From Clostridiales bacterium (GTDB lineage: Bacteria; Bacillota; Clostridia; Christensenellales; Aristaeellaceae), in contig SVGU01000004.1 in the NCBI GenBank assembly GCA_015056155.1, forward strand, positions 1 to 64,000: DNA of 64,000 nt, written 5' to 3'. The position numbers and the translations under genes are program-made. This document shows positions 38,329-47,293 of the stretch, one piece after another. The stretch's first letter is position 1. Each line of letters begins with the position of its first letter. The notes under the pieces were generated by a model. That model was given only the letters and a program-made list of their open reading frames with translations. It was not told where the DNA came from and did not search any database.

Positions 38329-38856
38329 ATGCAGGAGTTTGACGCGCTGATGCGCTCGCTCAGCCGGGCGGCGGAGCCGGACCGCATCGTCCGCGCGGAT
38401 CTGAGCCACATCGAGGCGATCACGGACATGCGCGTGCGGCAGCAGGTGGAGCACTGGACGCGCACGCTGGGGGAGGACTTCTCGGTCTACGCGGCGCATT
38501 ACCGGGAGGTGACGGCCTCCTACCTGCGCCGGCGGCTCAACCATTCGCTGTTCTACGTCATCAAATATGTGGACAATGAGCCGGTGGCGATGTGCGCACT
38601 GGAGGAGCAGGACGAGCTGCCGCCCATCACCGTGTGCGTGGAAAACAAGCGGCACGGCTGGGTCGTGAGCGTCTACACGATGCCGGAGCACCGGGGACGG
38701 GGCTACCAGCAGGCGCTGATGCAGGAGCTGCTGCAGATGGCGCGGGAGCGCGGCTTCGGCGATGTGACGCTGACGACGAACCGTCCCGATGCGATCCATG
38801 TTTATGAAAAGGCCGGGTTCCGGCATGTATCGGACAAGTACTTCCTGAAGCTGTGA
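38329..38856 (+). CDS. GNAT family N-acetyltransferase
   Basis: VVSVYTMPEHRGRGYQQALMQELLQMARERGFGDVTLTTNRPDAIHVYEKAGFRHVSDKYFLKL. Confidence 0.9.
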   Translation: MQEFDALMRSLSRAAEPDRIVRADLSHIEAITDMRVRQQVEHWTRTLGEDFSVYAAHYREVTASYLRRRLNHSLFYVIKYVDNEPVAMCALEEQDELPPITVCVENKRHGWVVSVYTMPEHRGRGYQQALMQELLQMARERGFGDVTLTTNRPDAIHVYEKAGFRHVSDKYFLKL

Positions 38857-38869
38857 GGGGGATATACAG

Positions 38870-39817
38870 ATGGAATTTGTTCATGAGCCCGTATTGCTCA
38901 ATGAGGTCCTGGAGTGGATGGATGTGCAGCCGGACGGCGCGTATGCCGACGGCACGCTGGGCGGCGGCGGCCACAGCGGCGCGATGCTGCGGGCGTCCGG
39001 CGGTTCGGCGCGGCTGTACGGCATCGACCGCGACCTGACGGCCATCGCGGCGGCCACGGAACGGCTGAAGGAATTCCCGGGCTTCCGGGCGCTGCACGGC
39101 AACTTCCATGATGGAAAAATGCTGCTGGAGGAGGCGGGCGCGCCGGCGCTGGACGGCGTGCTGCTGGACCTGGGCGTGTCCTCGCCCCAGCTGGACGTGG
39201 GCGAGCGCGGCTTCTCCTACCATGAGGATGCGCCGCTGGACATGCGCATGGACCGCACGCAGGGCTTCACTGCCGCGGACCTGCTCAACACCTGGCCGGA
39301 GAAGGAGATCGCCCGCGTGATCAAGGAATACGGCGAGGAAAAGTGGGCGGCGCGCATCGCGTCGATCATCTGCGAGCACCGGTCGAAGAAGCCCTTCGAG
39401 ACGACCTTCGACCTCGTCCATGCGGTGGATGCGGCGATCCCCAAGGCTGTGCGCCGCAAGGATGACGGCCACCCCGCCCGCCGCACCTTCCAGGCCATCC
39501 GCATCGCCGTGAACGACGAGCTGGATCCGCTGGACAAGGCGCTGTGCGACTTTGTGGACTGCCTGAAGCCCGGCGGCCGCCTGCTGGTCATCACCTTCCA
39601 TTCCCTGGAGGACCGCCTTGTCAAGCGCTGCTTCCAGCGGCTGCAGAACCCCTGCACCTGCCCGCCACGCGCGCCCATCTGCACCTGCGGGAAGAAGCCG
39701 CTGGTGAAGGTGCTGGCCCGGGGCGCAGTGCCCCCCTCGGACGAGGAGGTCGCGCGAAACCCCCGCGCCCGCTCTGCGAAGCTGCGCGTGTGCCAGAAGC
39801 TGGAGGTGGAGGAATAA
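38870..39817 (+). CDS. rsmH: 16S rRNA (cytosine1402-N4)-methyltransferase
   Basis: HEPVLLNEVLEWM...DGTLGGGGHSGAML...LDGVLLDLGVSSPQLD...RRTFQAIRIAVN...ITFHSLEDRLVK. Confidence 0.97.
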   Translation: MEFVHEPVLLNEVLEWMDVQPDGAYADGTLGGGGHSGAMLRASGGSARLYGIDRDLTAIAAATERLKEFPGFRALHGNFHDGKMLLEEAGAPALDGVLLDLGVSSPQLDVGERGFSYHEDAPLDMRMDRTQGFTAADLLNTWPEKEIARVIKEYGEEKWAARIASIICEHRSKKPFETTFDLVHAVDAAIPKAVRRKDDGHPARRTFQAIRIAVNDELDPLDKALCDFVDCLKPGGRLLVITFHSLEDRLVKRCFQRLQNPCTCPPRAPICTCGKKPLVKVLARGAVPPSDEEVARNPRARSAKLRVCQKLEVEE

Positions 39818-40683
39818 TGCCGACGCTGTATGTGGTCGCCACGCCCATCGGCAACCTGAACGACATGACGCCCCGCGCAGTCGAGACGCTGCGCAGCGTG
39901 GCGCTCATTGCCGCCGAGGATACCCGCGTGACGATGAAGCTGCTCAACCGGTTTGAAATCAGCACGCCGTTCACCGCCTGCCATCAGCACAATGAGGAGG
40001 GCAAGGGCGCGTGGCTGGCGGAGAAGATGCTGACGGAGAACATCGACGTGGCTGTCACCACCGACGCGGGTACGCCCTGCATTTCCGACCCCGGCTACGG
40101 GCTGGTGAAGGCCTGCGTGGAGAAGGGCATCGAGGTGATCCCCGTGCCCGGCTGCTGCGCATCGGTGAGCGCGCTGTCCGTCAGCGGCTTCGATACGCGG
40201 GAGTTCGCCTTCTACGGCTTCCTGCCCCGGGAAAAGAAGGACCTGCGCGAGAAGCTCATGGAGATGGCCAGGGGCGTCAGCGTCGCTGCCGTGCATGAGA
40301 GCCCCTACCGGGTGACGGAACTGGTGGAGGTCATCGCGAACCTCTTGCCCCAGACGCGCATCTCCTGCTCCTGCGACCTGACGAAGCTGCACGAAAAGAC
40401 CATCCGCGGCACGGCCGGCGAGGTGCTGGACATGCTCCGGGCGAACCCGAAGACGGAGAAGGGCGAGTACTGCCTGATCCTGGACTTCCACGAGGTCGTG
40501 CTGCCGGAGGAAAAGGCGCCGGCGGCCGAGGTCTCGCTGGAGGCGCAGCTGGTGGAGCAGATGCTGGAAGGCCTCGACCTGCGCGACGCACAGAGCGAAC
40601 TGGTGCTGCAGGGCGCGAAGAAGAACGCCGTCAAGCAGGCGGCGCTGCGGCTGAAGAAGCTGTTCACGGAAGACGAGGAATAA
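39817..40683 (+). CDS. rsmI: 16S rRNA (cytidine1402-2'-O)-methyltransferase
   Basis: PTLYVVATPIGNLNDMTPRAVETLRSVALIAAEDTR; TTDAGTPCISDPGYGLV; VPGCCASVSALSVSG. Confidence 0.97.
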   Translation: MPTLYVVATPIGNLNDMTPRAVETLRSVALIAAEDTRVTMKLLNRFEISTPFTACHQHNEEGKGAWLAEKMLTENIDVAVTTDAGTPCISDPGYGLVKACVEKGIEVIPVPGCCASVSALSVSGFDTREFAFYGFLPREKKDLREKLMEMARGVSVAAVHESPYRVTELVEVIANLLPQTRISCSCDLTKLHEKTIRGTAGEVLDMLRANPKTEKGEYCLILDFHEVVLPEEKAPAAEVSLEAQLVEQMLEGLDLRDAQSELVLQGAKKNAVKQAALRLKKLFTEDEE

Positions 40684-40693
40684 GAGCCTCATA

Positions 40694-41551
40694 TTGGAAG
40701 GATGGATGACCATGCGGGAGATCGGCGCTGCGCTGATCACGGAAACCATCGCGCGACTGTGCATCGAGGCGAACCGGAACCTGCCGGAGGACGTGGCCTG
40801 TGCGCTGAAAACGGCGGCGCAGGAAGAGCCCTACGAGCCGGCGCGGGCGCTGATGGACCTCCTTGTGCGCAACGAGGGCGTCGCCAGAGAGACGCAGATG
40901 CCCATCTGTCAGGATACGGGCATGGCGATCGTCTTTGCGGACGTGGGCCAGGAGGTGCACATCGCCGGCGACTTCGAGGCGGCGATCCATGAGGGCGTGC
41001 GCCGGGGCTATGTGGACGGGCTGCTGCGCAAGAGCGTGGTGGCGGATCCGCTGCGCCGCGTGAACACGAAGGACAACACGCCCGCGATCATCCATACGCG
41101 TCTGGTGCCTGGCGACAAGGTGACGCTGACGGTCGCGCCCAAAGGCTTCGGCAGCGAAAACATGAGCCGCCTGGCGATGCTCACCCCTGCCGCAGGCGTG
41201 GAGGGTGTGAAGCGCTTCGTGCTGGAGACGGTGCGGCTCGCCGGGGCAAACCCCTGCCCGCCGATGGTGCTGGGTATTGGCGTCGGCGGCGATTTTGAGC
41301 AGGTGGCGGAAATGGCGAAGCGGGCGCTGATGATCCCGCTGGGGGAGGAGAACCCCGACCCCTTCTATGCTGCGCTGGAGCGGGAGCTGCTCGCTGCGGT
41401 GAACGAAAGCGGCATCGGCCCGCAGGGGCTGGGCGGTAAAACGACCTGTCTGGGACTGCATGTGCTGGCGAAGCCGACCCATATCGCGGGGCTGCCGGTG
41501 GCGGTCAATGTCAGCTGCCATGTGACGCGCCATGCGTCGGCAGTGCTGTGA
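40694..41551 (+). CDS. class I fumarate/tartrate hydratase alpha subunit
   Basis: PICQDTGMAIVFADVGQEVHI; VAPKGFGSENMSRLAML; GIGVGGDFEQVAEMAKRAL. Confidence 0.93.
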   Translation: MEGWMTMREIGAALITETIARLCIEANRNLPEDVACALKTAAQEEPYEPARALMDLLVRNEGVARETQMPICQDTGMAIVFADVGQEVHIAGDFEAAIHEGVRRGYVDGLLRKSVVADPLRRVNTKDNTPAIIHTRLVPGDKVTLTVAPKGFGSENMSRLAMLTPAAGVEGVKRFVLETVRLAGANPCPPMVLGIGVGGDFEQVAEMAKRALMIPLGEENPDPFYAALERELLAAVNESGIGPQGLGGKTTCLGLHVLAKPTHIAGLPVAVNVSCHVTRHASAVL

Positions 41552-41563
41552 GGAGGCGAGGGT

Positions 41564-42133
41564 ATGAGGAAGCTGACGGCTCCCCTGAGCCGGGAGGACG
41601 CGCTGTCCCTGCGGGCGGGCGAGCAGATCCTGCTGTCCGGCACGGTATATACCGCAAGAGACGCGGCGCACCTGCGCATGCTGGATCTGCTGGCGGCGGG
41701 AAAGCCCCTGCCGGTGGAACTGGAGGGACAGGTGATCTACTACGCCGGCCCGACGCCTACGCCGGAGGGAAGGCCGGTGGGCTCCATCGGCCCCACGACC
41801 TCCGTCCGCATGGACGCGATGACCCCGGCCTTGCTGGCGCAGGGGCTGCGCGGCATGATCGGCAAGGGAGGCCGGAGCGCCGAGGTGGTCGAGGCGATGA
41901 AGCGGCACGGCGCGGTGTATTTCGCGGCGGTCGGCGGCGCGGCTGCGCTGATGGCCAGCTGTGTGACCTCGCTGGAGGTGGTCTGCTGGGACGACCTCGG
42001 CCCGGAATCCGTCAAGCGGCTGACCCTGCAGGACCTGCCGCTGGTGGTCGCCATCGACGCGCAGGGCAATGACGCCTTCGCGCTGGGACAGGCGGAGTAC
42101 CTGCGTTCAAGGGAGGAACGGCATGAATCTTGA
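41564..42133 (+). CDS. class I fumarate/tartrate hydratase beta subunit
   Basis: AGEQILLSGTVYTARDAAH; IYYAGPTPTPEGRPVGSIGPTTSVRMD; MIGKGGRSAEVVEAM. Confidence 0.95.
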   Translation: MRKLTAPLSREDALSLRAGEQILLSGTVYTARDAAHLRMLDLLAAGKPLPVELEGQVIYYAGPTPTPEGRPVGSIGPTTSVRMDAMTPALLAQGLRGMIGKGGRSAEVVEAMKRHGAVYFAAVGGAAALMASCVTSLEVVCWDDLGPESVKRLTLQDLPLVVAIDAQGNDAFALGQAEYLRSREERHES

Positions 42134-42596
42134 AGAGGTGCGGATCGAGTATATGCCGCCGGTCACGGAGGATCAGCTGTGGGACTTCTATGTCCGCAAC
42201 GACATCTGTGAGGTGGGATACGGAAAGGAAACGGCGGTCATTCCGCTCAGGCACAATCCCTATATGGTCTGTGCGTTCTGCGGAGATCAGCTGGTGGGGA
42301 TCATCCGGGCAGCCTTCGACGGCCTTACGGCGGACATCCGGGAGTTCTGCCTGGAATGCAGCTTGCAGGGGGCTGACCTGAAATACCGCAACGGCTCGCT
42401 CATCGAGAAGGATGAGCATGGCATTGCCCGGCGGATGGGGCAGCTGCTGATCGACGAGCTGCGCAAGCTCGGCAACACCTTCACCACGGGATATCTTGTG
42501 GAAAACCTCGAGGAAGAGACGTACAGGGCCATCGGGCTGGAACACAACCGGGTCCATCTGGTCTACTACCGGGATGAAAGGCCCTATGTCAACTGA
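42123..42596 (+). CDS. GNAT-like acetyltransferase
   Basis: VCAFCGDQLVGIIRAAFDG...GIARRMGQLLIDELRKLG...GYLVENLEEETYRAIGLE. Confidence 0.6.
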   Translation: MNLEEVRIEYMPPVTEDQLWDFYVRNDICEVGYGKETAVIPLRHNPYMVCAFCGDQLVGIIRAAFDGLTADIREFCLECSLQGADLKYRNGSLIEKDEHGIARRMGQLLIDELRKLGNTFTTGYLVENLEEETYRAIGLEHNRVHLVYYRDERPYVN

Positions 42597-42715
42597 AAAA
42601 ACAACATCGGCTCGCCGGACAGGCGGGCCGTTCTCCGTTTTGGCGGTGGATTCTTCCTGCTGTATATGCTACACTGAGGGTACAGCGCTGGAGGAACATC
42701 ACAGGAGGGACACGC

Positions 42716-43519
42716 ATGGAAATGATCGCAGTCAACATTGCCCGACTCCGCCGGGAACGCGGGTGGACGCAGGAGAACCTCGCCGAGATGATCGGCGTGG
42801 CGGCGCAGACGATCAGCAAATGGGAAAATTCGACGACCTGCCCGGATGTGGCGCTGCTGCCGGTGATCGCGGATGTATTCGGCGTGACCATCGACGCGCT
42901 CTACGGAAGGGAGGAGGCGCAGTGCTCCGTGACGCCGGATGCGGCGATCGAGCAGGTGATCGAGCGGGTGCGGGAAACCATCGTTGGCCTGTGCTGGGAG
43001 CCGGAGCGGGACAGGAGCTTTGCCGAGGAGCTGGCGCAATATAAGAAGGTGATGAAGCTCGACGAGCGCCACCGGTCCGTCGTGGAGAATGACCGGGATG
43101 TGCTCTACTTCCGGGAGAAGCTGGGCGCGCTGGCGCTTCGCAAGCCGGAGGAGGGCTGGAGCAGCCTCTTTGCTCCGGAGGACACGGCGGCGCTGCTGCG
43201 GCTGCTGGCGGATGAGGATTTCCGTCGGGCGATGCAGCTGATCCTGAAAAAGCGCCTGTTGACCTTCACGATGCCCTCGCTGGCCCGGCAGAGCGGGGTG
43301 GCGGATGCGGACGGGCTGGAAAACAGCATCCGGCGCAGCGGCCTGTTCGCCCGGCGGGAGCTGATGATCGACGAAGCGCCGCTGACCTATTACGAGCTGG
43401 TCGCAGGGGAGAGCAAGCTGTTCCTGCTGTTTGCGGTGCTGGCCTTCGCGGCGGAATATGCGTCGCATCAGTCGGTGCACTACTGCTTCTTCGGGAACAT
43501 GAATTACTTCACGCCCTGA
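42716..43519 (+). CDS. XRE-family HTH transcriptional regulator
   Basis: NIARLRRERGWTQENLAEMIGVAAQTISKWENSTTCPDVALLPVIADVFGVTIDALYG. Confidence 0.9.
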   Translation: MEMIAVNIARLRRERGWTQENLAEMIGVAAQTISKWENSTTCPDVALLPVIADVFGVTIDALYGREEAQCSVTPDAAIEQVIERVRETIVGLCWEPERDRSFAEELAQYKKVMKLDERHRSVVENDRDVLYFREKLGALALRKPEEGWSSLFAPEDTAALLRLLADEDFRRAMQLILKKRLLTFTMPSLARQSGVADADGLENSIRRSGLFARRELMIDEAPLTYYELVAGESKLFLLFAVLAFAAEYASHQSVHYCFFGNMNYFTP

Positions 43520-43566
43520 AAAACGGGTGCGAAAAAGGGAGCGGCCCAAACGGCAGCTCCCTTTTG

Positions 43567-44136
43567 TCATCCCTCCAGCCCGTCCAGAAAGCGTTCCATA
43601 TAGACGGGCTGCGGGGTATAGATGGCCGGGTCGATCTCCGGGTGCAGGCGGGCAAAGGCGTCAAGACGCTCCCGGAGGTTTTCGCCGGAGAGGAGGTAAT
43701 CCGCGACGATCTCCCTGCGGGACAGTCCGTGCTCCCGCTGCAGCAGGGCGGACACCACGCCGGTGCGGTCCTTTCCGGCGGTGCAGAAGTACATTACGCC
43801 GCTGTCGGCGCTGCGGATGATATCGAGGATCTGCGCCATCTGCCCATCGACCATGCGCAGGTAGGAGCGCGGCACATCCTCCGGCGAGGCGGGCATGGCG
43901 TTGCCGCCGGTGACGGGCAGGTGCAGGCAGGTGAAGCCGGGATGCTGCGAAAGCGGACAGGGGCGGCGCAGACATTCGGCCTCCGAGCGCAGGTCGATCA
44001 GCAGCGTCACACCGTGGGTCTGCAGGAAGGCGACGTCCTCTGCGGTCGGGGCGGTCGGCGCGTCGCTGCGGATCAGGCGCAGGCTGCCGGGGAGCACCGG
44101 ACGGGTATTGGCGGTGGACTGGAGCAGACTGGACAT
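43567..44136 (-). CDS. tyrosine/serine protein phosphatase
   Basis: LIRSDAPTAPTAEDVAFLQTHGVTLLIDLRSEAE...VMYFCTAGKDRTGVVSALL. Confidence 0.92.
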   Translation of the reverse strand: MSSLLQSTANTRPVLPGSLRLIRSDAPTAPTAEDVAFLQTHGVTLLIDLRSEAECLRRPCPLSQHPGFTCLHLPVTGGNAMPASPEDVPRSYLRMVDGQMAQILDIIRSADSGVMYFCTAGKDRTGVVSALLQREHGLSRREIVADYLLSGENLRERLDAFARLHPEIDPAIYTPQPVYMERFLDGLEG

Positions 44137-44239
44137 GGCAGAGCCCTCCTGAAAATGCGATGCCTTCATTATATATGCGCGCGGAGGACCTGTCAACCGC
44201 AGCAGCGGCTCCCGGTGCGTCCCGGGAGCCGCCTGTTCG

Positions 44240-45040
44240 TCAGGGGATGCAGATGACTGCGCCTTGCGTGAAATCGCTGGGGAGGAGGCTGGGGTTCAGG
44301 GAGAGCAGCCTGCCCCGGGAGATGCCAAGGTCGGCGGCGATGGTGTCGAGGGTCTCCCCGGCGAGGACGGTGTAGGCCTGCGTGCCGGTGCAGACCTGCC
44401 GGGTGCCGTGGGGCGGCGCGCAGTACGTCTGGCCGGCGATGAGGTATCCGGGGGAGAGCCGGGGATTGGCGCTGCGCATGGCGCGGTAGCTGACGTTGTG
44501 CTTGACGAGGAGGTCGGCGTAGGTTTCGCCGGCGGTGACGGCGGTGCGGGTGTAACCGGCGGGGCAGGTCGGCTGGATGGGAACGATCACGACCGGCGGC
44601 GTGTCGGGGCGGGCAGGGAGGGACGGCGTGGGCAGCAGGGGAGAATCCGGCTCCGCAGGCTGGGACGGCGTTTCAGCGCCGCCGCTGGATGCAAAAGGGA
44701 CGCACAGCACCTGGCCGACCGTCAGGCTGTCCGGCGCGACGCCGGGGTTGCGCTCAAGCAGCTCGTATGTGGAGACGCCGAGGGCTGCGGCGATGGATGT
44801 AAAGGTGTCGCCGGGCTGGACCGTATAGGGCGCGCCGGAAATGCAGGTGTAGGACTGGCTGGGCAGACAGATCTCCGTTCCGGCGGGCAGGGTCGTGAAG
44901 TTCACGTCCGGGTTGAGCACCTGCATGGCCTGCACGGTGGTGCCGTTTGCCTGCGCGACGGATTGCACGGTGTCGCCCGCCTGCCATGTGTAGTAGCTTG
45001 CGCCCCGGGGACAGATGCGGCCCTGAAACTCCATGGTCAT
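44240..45040 (-). CDS. multi-LysM domain protein (spore coat/SafA-like organisation)
   Basis: Several LysM units: YTWQAGDTVQSVAQANGTTVQAMQVLNP; YTVQPGDTFTSIAAALGVSTYELLERNP; YTVLAGETLDTIAADLGISRGRLLSLNP. Confidence 0.92.
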   Translation of the reverse strand: MTMEFQGRICPRGASYYTWQAGDTVQSVAQANGTTVQAMQVLNPDVNFTTLPAGTEICLPSQSYTCISGAPYTVQPGDTFTSIAAALGVSTYELLERNPGVAPDSLTVGQVLCVPFASSGGAETPSQPAEPDSPLLPTPSLPARPDTPPVVIVPIQPTCPAGYTRTAVTAGETYADLLVKHNVSYRAMRSANPRLSPGYLIAGQTYCAPPHGTRQVCTGTQAYTVLAGETLDTIAADLGISRGRLLSLNPSLLPSDFTQGAVICIP

Positions 45041-45117
45041 ACCTCCTTGCTGATGGGAAAAGCGTGCACAGCACTGTTCTTTCACAGTATTGTGCCCGGG
45101 GAAAGGGCTGTTTCCCC

Positions 45118-45146
45118 TTGCCCTCGGTTTCAATCTATGCTATAAT
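45118..45146 (+). promoter_or_regulatory. sigma-A-like promoter upstream of argF
   Basis: TTGCCC - 17 nt - TATAAT. Confidence 0.65.
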
Positions 45147-45268
45147 GCACGGTGGGTGCGCAGGCGCACTGTATTTTCTGTGCCTGCGGGACGATGTTCC
45201 CGGCGCACCCGGCGGAACAATATGAATGCAAGCATCATTCTATATTCGGAAAGGTGGAGTACCCCCAT

Positions 45269-46171
45269 ATGAAGCACCTGCTGAAGCTTCTGGATCTGAG
45301 CAAGGATGAGATCATCGAGCTGCTCGATCTGGCAGACAAGCTCAAGGCGGACAACAAAGCCGGCATCCCGCATCCGATCCTCAAGGGAAAGACCCTGGGC
45401 ATGATCTTTGAAAAGTCCTCGACCCGCACCCGCGTCAGCTTCGAGACCGGTATGTTCCAGCTGGGCGGTCAGGCGCTGTTCCTGTCCAGCCGCGATCTGC
45501 AAATTGGCCGCGGCGAGCCTGTGCAGGACACCGCCCGCGTGCTGAGCCGGTATCTGGACGGCATCATGATCCGTACCTTTGCCCAGCAGGAGGTCGAGGA
45601 TCTGGCGAAGTATGGCTCCATTCCGATCATCAACGGCCTGACGGACTTCTGCCACCCCTGTCAGGTGCTGGCGGACCTGCAGACGGTGCGAGAGCACAAG
45701 GGCACGCTGGACGTCAACATGTGCTACATCGGCGACGGCAACAACATGGCCAATTCGCTGATCGTCGGCTTCCTGAAGGTCGGCGCGCACGTGTCCATCG
45801 CCTGCCCCGATGCGTATCAGCCGGATGCGCAGATCCTGGAGTTCGTCAAGCAGTATCCCGGCCAGTTCTTCATGACCGACAAGCCGATGGAGGCTGCGAA
45901 GGATGCGGATGTGATCTTCACCGACGTGTGGACCTCCATGGGTCAGGAGGAGGAGCGCATCGCCCGTGAGAAGGCGTTCGCGGGCTATCAGGTCAATGCG
46001 GAGCTGATGGCTGTGGCGCACGAGGGCTGCATGGTGCAGCACTGCCTGCCCGCCCACCGCGGGGAGGAGATCACCGAGGAGGTCTTCGAGGCCCATGCCG
46101 ACGAGATCTTCGATGAGGCCGAGAACCGTCTGCATGCGCAGAAGGCCGTCATGGTCGCCTGCATGAAATAA
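45269..46171 (+). CDS. argF: ornithine carbamoyltransferase
   Basis: KHLLKLLDLSKDEIIELLDLA...EKSSTRTRVSFETGMFQLGG...DGIMIRTF...NGLTDFCHPCQVLADLQT...HCLPAHRGEEIT. Confidence 0.97.
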   Translation: MKHLLKLLDLSKDEIIELLDLADKLKADNKAGIPHPILKGKTLGMIFEKSSTRTRVSFETGMFQLGGQALFLSSRDLQIGRGEPVQDTARVLSRYLDGIMIRTFAQQEVEDLAKYGSIPIINGLTDFCHPCQVLADLQTVREHKGTLDVNMCYIGDGNNMANSLIVGFLKVGAHVSIACPDAYQPDAQILEFVKQYPGQFFMTDKPMEAAKDADVIFTDVWTSMGQEEERIAREKAFAGYQVNAELMAVAHEGCMVQHCLPAHRGEEITEEVFEAHADEIFDEAENRLHAQKAVMVACMK

Positions 46172-46189
46172 ATAAGGAGGGCTATGAGC

Positions 46190-47293
46190 ATGGATAAGAA
46201 AGGCTACCTCTTGCTGGCGGACGGCCAGCTGTACGAGGGCGTGCTGCGCGGCGCGGCGAAGGCTTCCGCCGGTGAAGCGGTGTTCCTCACCTCTGTCGTG
46301 GGCTATATGGACACGCTGACCGATCCTGCCTATGCGGGTCAGATCGTCGTGCAGACCTTCCCGCAGATCGGCAACTACGGCGTGGTGCCGGAGGCTGATC
46401 TGGCGGTGGAGCCGAGCCTGAAGGGCTATGTCTGCCGCGAGCTGTGTGACGAGCCCAGCAACTTCCGCTGCGAGGGCACGCTGGAGGACTATCTTGTCAA
46501 GCACGGCATCCCCTGCCTGACGGACGTAGACACCCGCGCCATCACCCGTCACCTGCGCGACAAGGGCGTGATGAACGCCGCGATCCTGACCGAGAAGCCT
46601 GCCGATATCGCCGCTGCGGCTGCGGAACTGGCCGCGATGGCGGTGGAAGCGGAGAACACGGCCGGCGTGGAGGACATCGTCCCTGCGGAAAAGCCCGGCA
46701 AGTTCAATGTGGTCCTGTGGGACCTGGGAGCCAAGGCTGACACGGTGCAGCAGCTGGAAAAGCGCGGCTGCGCGGTGACGCTGGTTCCCGAAGCGGTCAC
46801 GGCGGAGGCCATCGCGGCGCTGGAGCCCGACGGCGTGGTTATCACGAACGGCGCCGGCGATCCTGCGGATTATGAGGACGTGACGGCGGAGATTGCCAGC
46901 CTCCTCACCAACAAGCACCTGCCGGTGATGGGCATCGGTCTGGGCCACCAGCTGATCGCCGAGAGCCAGGGCGCGAAGACCCGCAAGCTGCCCTACGGCC
47001 ACCGCGGCGGCAATCAGCCCATCGAGGATATCAAGACCGGCGTGTGCGGCATCACCAGCCAGAACCATGGCTATGAGGTCGACAAGGACAGCCTGCCGGA
47101 GAATGCCTCCCTGCGCTACATCAACCGCAACGACGGCTCCTGCGAAGGCGTTGATTATCTGGATATGCCGGTGTTCTCCGTGCAGTTCCAGCCCGCGCTG
47201 ACCGGCGGTATCGCGGGCGGCGCCAAGATCGGTACCCATACCCTGTTCGACCGCTTTATCGCGCTGATGGGAGGTAACAAGGAATGCCGCTGA
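46190..47293 (+). CDS. carA: carbamoyl-phosphate synthase small subunit-like protein lacking the glutaminase catalytic triad
   Basis: CarA N-domain (TDPAYAGQIVVQTFPQIGNYGV) and GATase-I fold (GLGHQLIAESQGAKTRKLPYGHRGGNQPIED...ITSQNHGYEVD), but GICLGHQ is GIGLGHQ and YHPEA is FQPAL. Confidence 0.93.
   Translation: MDKKGYLLLADGQLYEGVLRGAAKASAGEAVFLTSVVGYMDTLTDPAYAGQIVVQTFPQIGNYGVVPEADLAVEPSLKGYVCRELCDEPSNFRCEGTLEDYLVKHGIPCLTDVDTRAITRHLRDKGVMNAAILTEKPADIAAAAAELAAMAVEAENTAGVEDIVPAEKPGKFNVVLWDLGAKADTVQQLEKRGCAVTLVPEAVTAEAIAALEPDGVVITNGAGDPADYEDVTAEIASLLTNKHLPVMGIGLGHQLIAESQGAKTRKLPYGHRGGNQPIEDIKTGVCGITSQNHGYEVDKDSLPENASLRYINRNDGSCEGVDYLDMPVFSVQFQPALTGGIAGGAKIGTHTLFDRFIALMGGNKECR

Noticed and set aside
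45219-45245. ArgR/ARG box upstream of argF
   Set aside because: GAATG...CATTC dyad is present but spacing and flanks do not fit the ARG-box consensus well
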